Below, piece by piece: positions 1 to 7,500 of a stretch of DNA of 18,788 nt. The notes under the pieces are model-generated. The model saw only the letters and a program-made list of their open reading frames with translations. It searched no databases and had not been told where the DNA came from. A program made the position numbers and the translations under genes. This DNA comes from Cerioporus squamosus (Eukaryota; Basidiomycota; Agaricomycetes; Polyporales; Polyporaceae): contig JABYQS010000544.1 of NCBI GenBank assembly GCA_022592435.1, positions 1 through 18,788 on the forward strand. Direction: 5' to 3'. The number at the start of each line of letters is the position of its first letter. Position 1 is the stretch's first letter.

Positions 1-1667
1 AGGATCACCAGAGTCCGTCTTTGAGCCCTCGACCGGAGACACGGAAGTGGTCCCGAACCATCTGTCGAAGAAGGTTGTTCTCCGTCAAGTGTCTGTGCTC
101 GCTCGTGTCGCGATGCGTCAGCCCAGATGCCGCCACGGTGCTGATACGGTGCGCTTTCGAAGAAGGAGATGTCATCCATGTTCGGCAAGACCACGGACTC
201 GTAGATCTATTTGTGGTGTAAGTAAGTCCCCAGACGTATGACGACGACGCCGATGTCCCGACTTACCGCTTCTTTGACCTTGGATTCGATGGTACTCAGG
301 ATCATGCCCCATGTAATTTGACGGTCGCTCACGACGGGTTCCACGTCCAGGACTATCCTCGGCATCTGTGTGAATGCGTACCAGATGCGACTGCTCGGTG
401 GCCGTTTCACCTTGACCAGCAGGTTCCCTTCAATCTCCCGCACGACCAGTGCGAGGACGAGTTTGACGACGTAGGTCTTGAACCGCGCTCCGAGATTGAT
501 CGTCGCCGTTGCCTCCACCGTAATGCGAACTTCGCCCTGTAAGCAACATGGACCTCCATCGAAGCATCCCCCTCCTTCGTGAGCTCCTTCAGCATGGGCT
601 TGCTGAACGTCGGCGCCCGGTTTCCAACGCTGACCTCGCGAACCTTGATGTCGGTGAGGAATCCCGGACGCTTGATCTTGGACAGTTTCTTCATGAGCCT
701 CCCGATAATGTACGACTCCAATGCCTGCGTCCTGTAGTAGCTGAAGAAGATCCGACCAATGCGCGTTCAGCCACCGCATAGGGATGACGTCGGGCTGTTC
801 GTCCAGAGTCTCGACCAGGTGAGCCATGTCTTCCGGCTTGAACACGGGCTTCAGCGGGTCCAGCGTCGGGGTGTTTGTGGGGTTGTCCGAAGCATGCACC
901 AGGGCAAGGTACCAGTCCTCCATCTCCACCACCGACCGCACGAAGATGAACCACGGCGTCGAGACGTCCAACGCCTGCTCCCTCGCCTCTTCCTCTTCCT
1001 CTCCAGCTCGGCCAGTCTCTCGCTCCCGCTGCTTCTGCCGTGCACTGCCGCCCTTCTCCTCAATCAACTCGTCAATGTTGTCCTCTCCCAGCTTCATCTC
1101 CCTCGTCACGCTCGGCAACTCCTTCCCTGTCCCCGCCGCCTTCGGTTTGAGGCAGATCGCGTTGCGCTTCGCGTACAGCTCGCCGTCCGGGAGGCCCTCG
1201 GGATAGATGACGACGTCGTGCCCGCTCAAGTCAATCGCGGCCTCGCACTGCGTCATGTTCTCGTCCTCGTACAGATAGAGCACCTTCCCCTTGAGCGCGG
1301 CGTACCACGTATCCTTCGGCCGCTTCGGGTCCTTCGAACGTGAGTCCAGGAAACCTTCACCATGTCCACGTACGACGAGTCGTTCGGGCTCCTCAAACGT
1401 CCGGCGCACAGTGAGCCATCCCCTGCGTGGTTTCGGAAGGTCGTTGACATCGGAAGGTGTGGTGGCGGAGGTGGTTGATGGAGGATCGGGCTCCTGCTCA
1501 TCGAGCTGGGAGCGACGCTCGAGTTCACGCTTGCTGAGCTTGTCCGGGTCTGGATCGCCAACGGGTACGGACGTGTAGATGGTGTAGAAGATGGCAGCGA
1601 GGATAACGAGCGGAAGGAATGTTAGACCGCCTAGCACATATGCGTAGAACAGCGCTTTCAAGGACAT
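1..1667 (-). CDS. NVJ2: NVJ2/TEX2-like SMP-domain lipid-transfer protein, partial, frame-slipped
   Basis: Seen: the protein starts [14 protein letters not shown] with one hydrophobic segment at about residues 3-30, which suggests an ER membrane anchor. A PH-like region follows ([24 protein letters not shown], then [10 protein letters not shown]) at about residues 100-270. An SMP domain starts near residue 290 (MRWLNA, then [27 protein letters not shown], and [16 protein letters not shown]). A 60-bp intron (207-266, GTAAGT...TAG) joins KEA to [19 protein letters not shown], and the reading continues past position 1. Known family: Nvj2/TEX2 proteins sit at ER contact sites and move lipids such as ceramide. 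The start was placed at the fifth codon of the ORF because family members begin MSLKAL or similar. Odd: the SMP domain is read in two frames, with slips near 761 and 537, so the segment between them lies in another frame. By luck the outer frame has no stop across it. The family call is secure; intactness is not. Confidence 0.85.
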
Positions 1668-2123
1668 TTGTCTTCGCAACGGCCTGCGGAGTGGTTAGCT
1701 AACATCTTGAGCGATATAGCTCGTACTGACGAGACTGTGTGGTCAAGGAGCTCTGTGTCGAGCCCGGTGGTGAGGGTAGAGCATGGAATACGTGGTAGAT
1801 GGCGCCTCTCCGTCTCCGCCAGGCGCGGTGAGGTCACCGCATACAGCCATCAGTCAAACACGTGCGCGCCTTCGTGTCGGGTCGCACTGGGTACGGCTTA
1901 CCTTCGGACTTCGCGCGAAGCCTTGCAGCCGTTGGACAATGCATGCAAGTTCACAGTGGTATTGCTAAATATTCCAGTACATATATGCAAAACGAATGAA
2001 GGCATCGCAGAAGCATGCACATGAACGTAAGCGGATAAAGATGCGGCAAACTAAGTGATGTAGGACGGGTGGGTGCAGGGTATCGCCATGCCTGCGAAAG
2101 ATATGAAGCTGACAGCACTGCAA
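1668..2123. promoter_or_regulatory. Intergenic region upstream of NVJ2
   Basis: About 455 bp between the start of the NVJ2-like gene and the stop of the next minus-strand gene. It should hold the NVJ2 promoter and the 3' UTR of the upstream gene. A perfect 10-bp palindrome, GTTAGCTAAC, lies at 1694-1703, about 30 bp upstream of the NVJ2 start codon. A loose TATA-like CTATATCG lies about 50 bp upstream on the minus strand. The short open frames here show no coding character. Nothing else was recognised. Confidence 0.4.
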
Positions 2124-3100
2124 TCACCCTTCTCTATGACTCCTCCGGGAGTAGACAGTACGGCCGCGCGAGGAGCGTGCTCGTGACATGTCAAGTGCCC
2201 GCTGACGCCTGGTGGAGAGTGGCCGCGAGAACATGCCCTTTGACATCTGTTCTTGCACAGGCGGCAGCTGCGCGTGCCAATGTCCGTCTTCGTACCGCCA
2301 GCGTTCGACAAGAGGGAATGGCTTGGCGAGAAGTGGCGGGAACACGTCGTTGAGCACTGGATGTGTCGGTACAGGAAGCCTGTTGCCAAACGCAGCGTCT
2401 TGGTAGGGAACTAGACAGGCAACCTCCCGCGGTAGTGATGGACAGGGCGTAATGACGATGGTCGGTATTGACGGATCGTCATTTTCGATCACCAATGGGT
2501 TGTTGCTCTGAAGACCACGATCAGTCAGCAATGCTGAGAGAGGCACAGCGAGTTGGGCGCGGAGACATACCCTGACGGAAGATCTCCGCCTCGCACGAGG
2601 AGGCAGTGAAGGCGACAGTAACACCGCCAAGTTCTCCGTGCTCTGACAGCGTTTTAGGCGAGTTGGCAAGACGTCCCGCTCAGTAGGCTAACAAGTGAAG
2701 GTGAGGTCATCTCCGAATGAAACGTGACGTTCGTGCTCACCTCAAAGTAAGCATCCCGTTCTATTGCCGCAGTCTCCATATCCACGAATAACTGAGCGAG
2801 ACCCTCCACGTCGTCGTGCAGCGTGCTAGATATCGCGCTGTACACAGGTATGATGGTGCGTGTGCAGATATGGGACACAGTACCCCATGCAAGCTGTGGA
2901 AGCGGCCTGACGAGTTGGCAGAGTTCCTCGACGTTCAAGCTCTACACGAGACGGAACATGAATGAGTAGGAGCTCTACCACGCAAAACTTGGTTCACTCA
3001 CCAGCACTTCCCTCTCATCCTCCGATGCCGAACACTGTTCTCCCACCTCGATGGTCGACACAAACGTCCGTGAAGCCGCCAAAGACAACCGTGCGAGCAT
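2124..3100 (-). CDS. Hypothetical protein, four exons (266 aa)
   Basis: Not recognised. Model on the minus strand: exons 3100-3002, 2941-2741, 2687-2571 and 2507-2124; introns of 60, 53 and 63 bp, all GT...AG and all phase 0. The product begins MLARLSLAASRTFVSTIEVG. Its middle, LNVEELCQLVRPLPQLAWG through LFVDMETAAIERDAYFE, looks helical. A basic, Ser-rich stretch follows (PPRARRRSSVR), then a Pro-rich part (FPPLLAKPFPLVERWRYED), and the tail is Arg/Ser-rich. No signal peptide or membrane segment is evident. The third intron is 63 bp with no in-frame stop, so reading through it would add 21 residues. The frame is open upstream of the chosen ATG (KLEDV before MLARL), back to a TGA nine codons before the ATG, so an extra 5' exon is possible. 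Support is frame continuity across three introns. Confidence 0.6.
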
Positions 3101-3394
3101 GACGTCCTCTAGCTTGAGCCGGCGTTGTCACAAGTACAGGTGGGGAGTCAAGGCAAGAGTTGTTAGCTGTGAAGAGACGCAGGATGACCAGTCATCTGCA
3201 GAGAGGGCAGGAGGGACATGAGGAGGATCGCGCCCAAGGAGAGCAAGAGCGGGGCCCCGCGGACGAGCTCAAGTACCTACGCGCGGTGATTTCTCTCCTC
3301 CGATTGGCCCGGCTTGACTCTGGCTCCCGGGGCCGGACACGCCTGACTTCTGGATCTGAGATTAGGATCTGCGGTACGCCCCGCGCTCAATCGG

Positions 3395-3402
3395 TGGCGG
3401 CC
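3395..3402. repeat. Left target-site duplication (8 bp)
   Basis: TGGCGGCC directly precedes the left terminal inverted repeat and is repeated exactly at 4206-4213 after the right one. A perfect 8-bp duplication is the footprint expected of transposase-mediated insertion. Confidence 0.85.
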
Positions 3403-3435
3403 AGGACCCCTGATAATACGGTCGACACTCTCTTC
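3403..3435 (+). repeat. Left terminal inverted repeat (33 bp)
   Basis: Begins AGGACCCCTGATAATACGG and ends CACTCTCTTC. It pairs with 4173-4205 with mismatches only at TIR positions 20 and 23. Confidence 0.85.
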
Positions 3436-3462
3436 AAGGTCCAGGCCGTCCCCAGCCATTTT

Positions 3463-3560
3463 GGTCCGTACGCCAACCTGCCTTATATAGCCAATTTTGG
3501 TCCGTCATTGAAGAGACTGCTGCTAAGCGCCCGCGAAGGTCCGTACATTCGAAGAGAGTG
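3463..3560 (+). repeat. Left subterminal repeat cluster, three copies
   Basis: Three copies of GGTCCGTAC-N3-5-GAAGAGA start at 3463, 3499 and 3538. The first keeps only the GGTCCGTAC half. The second reads GGTCCGTCAT then TGAAGAGACTGCT. The third ends GAAGAGAGTG, which is the reverse complement of the inner end of the left TIR. Repeated short motifs near both ends are usually transposase binding sites in such elements. Confidence 0.7.
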
Positions 3561-3677
3561 CGCGTGAGCGTGTTTCACATCGTATACACATTGCGACAGT
3601 CGTAGATGCTATCTATGATGCAACAGAACGTACTAGTACAGTAGAATGCTCATGTGTGATATCAATCCTCATTGTCC

Positions 3678-3854
3678 TCATGCTCTTCGGCATTGGGATT
3701 CGGCGCCTGAGGCCTGCCGCCGCTGCTTTTTCCCCAAGTCCTTTGCGAACTCCTGGATCTTTGCGCGGGCCTCTGTAGCAAGACATAGTCCTGCAAATCC
3801 TTCACGGACAGCTTGTAATTCTCTTAATCGGCCCCAGTGGCTCTCAGCGTATGT
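3678..3854 (-). pseudogene. Possible remnant of a transposase reading frame
   Basis: A 59-codon minus-strand open segment, from just after a TGA at 3855-3857 to a TGA at 3678-3680, has coding-like composition. It reads SHWGRLRELQAVREGFAGL, then KIQEFAKDLGKKQRRQ. It has no start codon and no recognisable domain. Inference: the tail of the parent element's protein, kept when the middle was deleted. It could equally be chance. Confidence 0.3.
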
Positions 3855-3935
3855 TCAGCTTTGCACAACAATAATGTCGCAACTCCGCATATCTTCTGAG
3901 TATTATAATTGCCCACCATAGTAGAATACAAACTC

Positions 3936-3969
3936 CGTCTAAACAGTAACTACAATGCTTACTGAGACG
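3936..3969. repeat. Internal hairpin of the transposon
   Basis: CGTCT at 3936-3940 pairs with AGACG at 3965-3969, and CAGTAA at 3944-3949 pairs with TTACTG at 3959-3964. There is a 3-nt bulge on the left arm and a 9-nt loop, giving 11 base pairs in all. Confidence 0.5.
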
Positions 3970-4017
3970 AAACTCCGATAAGCACGGCCACCGCGGCACA
4001 CCAAGCGCCCTGTGAAT

Positions 4018-4182
4018 GGTCCGTCATCTGAAGAGACTGCTCCCGCCGTGGCCTGGAGGCGCCCATCAGGTCCGCACAAATAAGAGACCTCCCGGGCCCT
4101 CCTCAGCCTACTTCGGTCCGTACTTTGAAGAGACCTCCTACCGGCCGGCCCACCCATCCTGGTCCGTACGCAGAAGAGAGTG
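4018..4182 (+). repeat. Right subterminal repeat cluster, four copies
   Basis: Four copies of the GGTCCGTAC...GAAGAGA motif start at 4018, 4069, 4115 and 4161, spaced 46-51 bp apart. They run in the same direction as the three left-end copies. The second has drifted (GGTCCGCAC, AAGAGAC). The last runs into the right TIR. The copy at 4018 matches the one at 3499 almost exactly over about 23 bp. Confidence 0.7.
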
Positions 4183-4205
4183 ACGCCCGTATTATCAGGG
4201 GTCCT
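4173..4205 (-). repeat. Right terminal inverted repeat (33 bp)
   Basis: Reverse complement of the left TIR at 31 of 33 positions; the outermost 19 bp are identical. Confidence 0.85.
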
Positions 4206-4213
4206 TGGCGGCC
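4206..4213. repeat. Right target-site duplication (8 bp)
   Basis: TGGCGGCC, identical to 3395-3402. Confidence 0.85.
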
Positions 4214-4303
4214 TCTACCCCGGCTGCCAAGCTCGCTCTCTGCACACCTCAGATGCGCCAGGACATCTGGCATACAGGCCATAGGTATACATGGTCACAA
4301 ATA

Positions 4304-5149
4304 TCATTCAGTGAAGTTGAGCACGAATCCTTCTGCCATGTACAAATCGTCTTCGCCATTCCGTGTCTCCACATACTTCCCCCAAGCCCGTCTCTCATAC
4401 CGCGCACTCTTCACTCCCCTAAAATGTTCCTTCCGTATCTGTCCTAGCGTCGCATCTTCCACGGCCTTCGCGTACGTCTCTCCCCTTTCCACCCCGCCCT
4501 CCGGAAAGGCAGTCATAAACCTGGCGCGACACTTCCTCCCCTTCCAGATCTCCAACCGTCGAAGTTGCGGCAGCCGCTCCACGATACTGCTGAACCGCTG
4601 CCCGCGATCCAGCTCCCTCAGCAACACGAGCGGGTCCGTGTCCCACTGCACCGACGTCACGGGGGTCTGGCGTTGTAGCTTAACGCAAATGGAGGTGAGG
4701 ATTCCGCTGTGCGTCGCAATGGTGTCTAGCATGAGAGCGAGCTCCTTCTCGCCCAGCCCTTCGGGCCCGAGGGCTGCGTTGGTGAGCGGGCCGTTGGGCC
4801 AGAACCCCTGCAAAGGTTTGTAGAAGACGACGTGCCGCAGACGATTGACCTGCTGCAAGGGCACCGTCAGCGCCCTCGCACACTTGGTCTCCATCGATTC
4901 CGTATCAGTGAAGTAGGTGCCGCCACCCTGGGAGGGCAGTGTGAAGCGGAAGGTGTTCAGCTCGTAGAAGAGGGCCGCAGCCTCTTCGTATACGGCCCTG
5001 CTGGTGAGGAGGAGCGATAGCTGAGGCGCAATGGATCGAGCTTCCTGGCCATGCACAACACGGACGAGGGATTCGGTGAAGACGACCGCGTCCGCAAAAA
5101 TGAGGGCGCGGAGCTCGGGAGGGTATGCTAGGATGGAGATCACAGCCAT
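4304..5149 (-). CDS. Fungal F-box-like / 2EXR-like protein, single exon (281 aa)
   Basis: Seen: begins MAVISILAYPPELRALIFADAV, the LPPE(I/L)R-type helix that opens many fungal F-box-like and 2EXR-like proteins. This is followed by LLLTSRAVYEEAAALFYELN near residues 75-95, the typical 'old rows return to a damaged structure' pattern (LL.SR..YEEA...FY..N). The middle has Leu-rich helices (LPQLRRLEIWKGRKC). The tail is charged and ends AEGFVLNFTE. Known: such proteins in fungi act as substrate receptors of SCF-type ubiquitin ligases or as general scaffolds; most are uncharacterised. The start was placed at the second ATG of the ORF because the preceding 31 codons (MYVALPAVGG...) lack family similarity. 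There is no intron. The transposon ends 90 bp beyond the stop. The family call is by motif only; the substrate is unknown. Confidence 0.65.
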   Translation of the reverse strand: MAVISILAYPPELRALIFADAVVFTESLVRVVHGQEARSIAPQLSLLLTSRAVYEEAAALFYELNTFRFTLPSQGGGTYFTDTESMETKCARALTVPLQQVNRLRHVVFYKPLQGFWPNGPLTNAALGPEGLGEKELALMLDTIATHSGILTSICVKLQRQTPVTSVQWDTDPLVLLRELDRGQRFSSIVERLPQLRRLEIWKGRKCRARFMTAFPEGGVERGETYAKAVEDATLGQIRKEHFRGVKSARYERRAWGKYVETRNGEDDLYMAEGFVLNFTE

Positions 5150-5530
5150 GATGCATGTACAGTGGAGAGGACGATGATCGATTTCCCAAACCAGTCGAAA
5201 TAAGTATGAATCGCCTCCAACTGCGGGCAGTGCTACGTACATTGCATATTATGTCAGCCTCGTGGCAGACGATGACTCGTATGGGTTTCTCAGTATATGA
5301 CATGCGAGGTACGACAGATGGTGATCCGAGTCTATGTGCGCAGTGAGAACGAATGAGGTATTGCTACAGATGAACCAGCGACCGAATAGAGTACGCGAAC
5401 GAGCAGAGCAGGATGAACGGTATGTGCTACAAACGTGCCACTGCGACGAGCCATGCATGCGATAATAATATGCGAGCGAGCGAATGGATGAGGATGCGCG
5501 AAGCACCAAATGAGTCAGAAGAAAGGAATA
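5150..5530. promoter_or_regulatory. Intergenic region upstream of the F-box-like gene
   Basis: About 380 bp that must hold the promoter of the F-box-like gene and the 3' UTR of the next minus-strand gene. No clear TATA or CCAAT box was found near the start codon. The short frames here look non-coding. Confidence 0.35.
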
Positions 5531-7442
5531 CTAGTGAGTAGAAGCGAAGAGGGCGTCCCAGGAGATCGTCCCGGAGCCTGAGCCTTGGGCGGAAGCGGGG
5601 TGCGAAGCACCAGCCAGATCCCAGTCGAACCCAGCATTGAACTCCTGCCCGGTACGAAGAGCCGACGACGACGCATCCATCCCTGGTTGGAACCAGGACC
5701 AATTTGGGTCGAAGATTGCCCCGCCCTGGTTCATGGCCAGCCATGACATGTCCATGCCCTCGAGCATGCTTGGGTCAATCGAGTCGTCGTCGCACCTCGT
5801 CTCCTCGAGCCCATCCTCGAACTCCATGACGTCCTCGTCCTCCTCCGAGGGATCGTGGCTGGAGATGTCGAGGGGAGGCAAGGCTCGGACAGGCTCAGAC
5901 CGCCGCCTGACGAAGTCTTTGGGATCGTAGTGATGCCCAGAGAGCAGGATCGGCGGCTTGTAACCTCGGACCGGTTTGGGATGCTTCAGCTCGAGAGGGC
6001 GCGAGAGCTGCGTTTGATGGGGAGCGATCGATGAAGGCAGCGCGGAGTTCGAAGCCGAAGCCGAAGTCGACGCCAGATTATCTGTGATCGGGCGCGTCAT
6101 GAAGTCTGTGGGGACAGGAACGGGCGCGAATTGCGACGGCACGTCCCGCGAGGAGGCGAAAAATGGTGCAGAATGTAGAGCGGCGAGGTTCGCTGGATCG
6201 CTGTGTCGCCTCGCCTCTGCGAACCTGCCTGCTGCTGCCGAGGGGATTGGGTGGGGCAGGTCCGACAGGTCGAACGTGAAGCATTCGGTGGGAGAGAGGG
6301 GCGCAGATCCTGGGACGTAAGAGGGCTCATGTGTGCCCTTCATCTTCCCATCCAGACCGAACCAGAAGTGCTGTCCAAGGAGAGCTTGAGGGTCCTCGGA
6401 TGGCCACCCGAGACACGCTTCGCTAGGCGCAGGTGTCGTCACCGCGCTGTCAGATGCAGGCGTGGGGTAGTCCCCGGGAGAGCAGGGAGAGAAGGAGGCA
6501 AAGCTCGAGCGCGACATGGAGCTGGAACGTGAAGCCGGTGAGGGCGGGTATGGTGGCAGCGCGTCAAAGCCGTAGTCCACCGCAGGTGAGACGATGTCGT
6601 CTCCAGCATATAGCGAGGAGGGGAACATGCCCTGGGTAAGATCTGGAGTGACAGAAAGTGAGACAGCATCTCCCATCTTGATAGATATTGAGCACCGACC
6701 TGTGCCATCATATGCTTCGAACAGGGGGTCCGGGACATCGCCGTGGCAAGAGGGCGCTCCGCCCTGAGAAACACCGCCATTAATGCCAGGAACTGTGTAG
6801 GCGTCCAGAAATGATAGTTGAGTTGCTTCCGAGCCAAGGTGGTAGTTCATCGGAGGCGTCGAAGTCGAGGAACGAAACGAAGGGGATGGGTTAGAGGCGG
6901 AGCCCGTAGCCTCGGACGGAGAGGATATATAGCCATCTGGGCCGGTGGCGTTGGCTTTGAGCGAGACGGGAGAATCACCAAAGTCTTCGTCGATATCGCA
7001 GACACGTTGCCGAGCAATGTGATGCCCCAGAGGGGCGCACGAAAGGATGCTTTGCGGCAGATGCCCGGTAACCTGCAAGGACAAATCAGGACAGATCAGC
7101 CCGGCGTTCCGGCTAATGAGTTCATTCCGACAATAGGTCTTTGGACACAAAGGACGCGAACTTGATGCATGAGGCAGACCGCGGCGCATACAACGAACGA
7201 ATGCTTGTTTCGCTTCAATTGTACGTCTGAAGGAGACTCACCGACTCGTCGTGGCTGCGACCCTCGTCTGGCGCACAGCAGGTCAGAGGGTGCGAAAGGG
7301 AGTGATCGGCGGTCGCACAGAGGCCCGCTGCGGCGTGCTGGTCGCGTGCATGGGCGGTCTTCGCCCGCTTGGCGGGTGGCTCGGAGACATCGCGATGGGC
7401 TGGCCGGGGCGAGAGGAGGCGTTTGTGGGGAGAGAAGGCCAT
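5531..7442 (-). CDS. Disordered putative nuclear/regulatory protein (about 560-580 aa)
   Basis: Family not recognised. Exon 1 (7442-7242) encodes 67 residues. Exon 2 starts at 7072 after a 169-bp intron (GTGAGT...TTGCAG, phase 0) and runs to TGA at 5531. A further 57-bp in-frame intron is likely at 6643-6699 (GTCGGT...CTCCAG); removing it gives about 561 aa. The N-terminus has a bipartite nuclear-signal-like basic pattern (SPHKRLLSPRPA, EPPAKRAKT). The rest is rich in Ser, Pro and Ala with acidic patches (DPSEEDEDVMEFEDG) and aromatic/acidic clusters (SWFQPGMD, FNAGFDWDLA), as in transactivation regions. One block stands out as likely conserved: LELKHPKPVRGYKPPILLSG, then PKDFVRRRSEP. No DNA-binding domain is visible. 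Inference: a nuclear regulator or co-activator. The reading frame is uninterrupted. Confidence 0.6.
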
Positions 7443-7500
7443 GGCGGAGGGGGGGGTGTGGGGAGGGGCGCGGGCGGAGAGACGGAGACTTATATGCTTC
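7443..7500 (-). promoter_or_regulatory. TATA-like box and pyrimidine tract upstream of the disordered regulator
   Basis: On the minus strand CATATAAG (7489-7496) lies about 47 bp upstream of the ATG. It is followed by a nearly pure C/T stretch up to the start codon. Both are usual in fungal core promoters and support the chosen start. Confidence 0.5.

Larger units (their letters stand above)
3403..4205. mobile_element. Non-autonomous DNA transposon (MITE-like, 803 bp) with 8-bp TSD
   Basis: Seen: the first 33 bp and the reverse complement of the last 33 bp match at 31 of 33 positions, with the outer 19 identical (AGGACCCCTGATAATACGG). The flanks carry a perfect 8-bp direct repeat, TGGCGGCC. 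Inside both ends lie seven copies of a GGTCCGTAC-type motif. The centre lacks a transposase-length ORF and keeps only one short open segment on the minus strand. Known: 8-bp target duplications are typical of the hAT, P, Merlin (8-9 bp) and KDZ/Zisupton superfamilies, and KDZ and hAT elements are frequent in Agaricomycetes. Inference: a deleted derivative of one of these, mobilised in trans. The TIR start does not clearly match the common hAT end consensus, so the superfamily is left open. It sits in the gap between two minus-strand genes, 90 bp beyond the stop codon of the F-box-like gene, and disrupts neither. Confidence 0.85.

Noticed and set aside
759..1343. 194-codon plus-strand frame
   Set aside because: Antisense shadow of the NVJ2-like gene.
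2643..2740. Longer 98-bp version of intron 2 in the hypothetical gene (acceptor at CTGTCAG)
   Set aside because: The 53-bp version ending at 2688 keeps the frame, adds a coding-like stretch and matches the short intron size of the locus.
3160..3567. 135-codon plus-strand frame
   Set aside because: It crosses the left end of the transposon, so it cannot be an old gene, and has no coding character.
3463..4182. Spaced GGTCCGTAC repeats as a CRISPR array
   Set aside because: The copies are degenerate, split into two clusters with uneven spacing, lie in a eukaryotic genome, and are bounded by TIRs. A transposon explains them.
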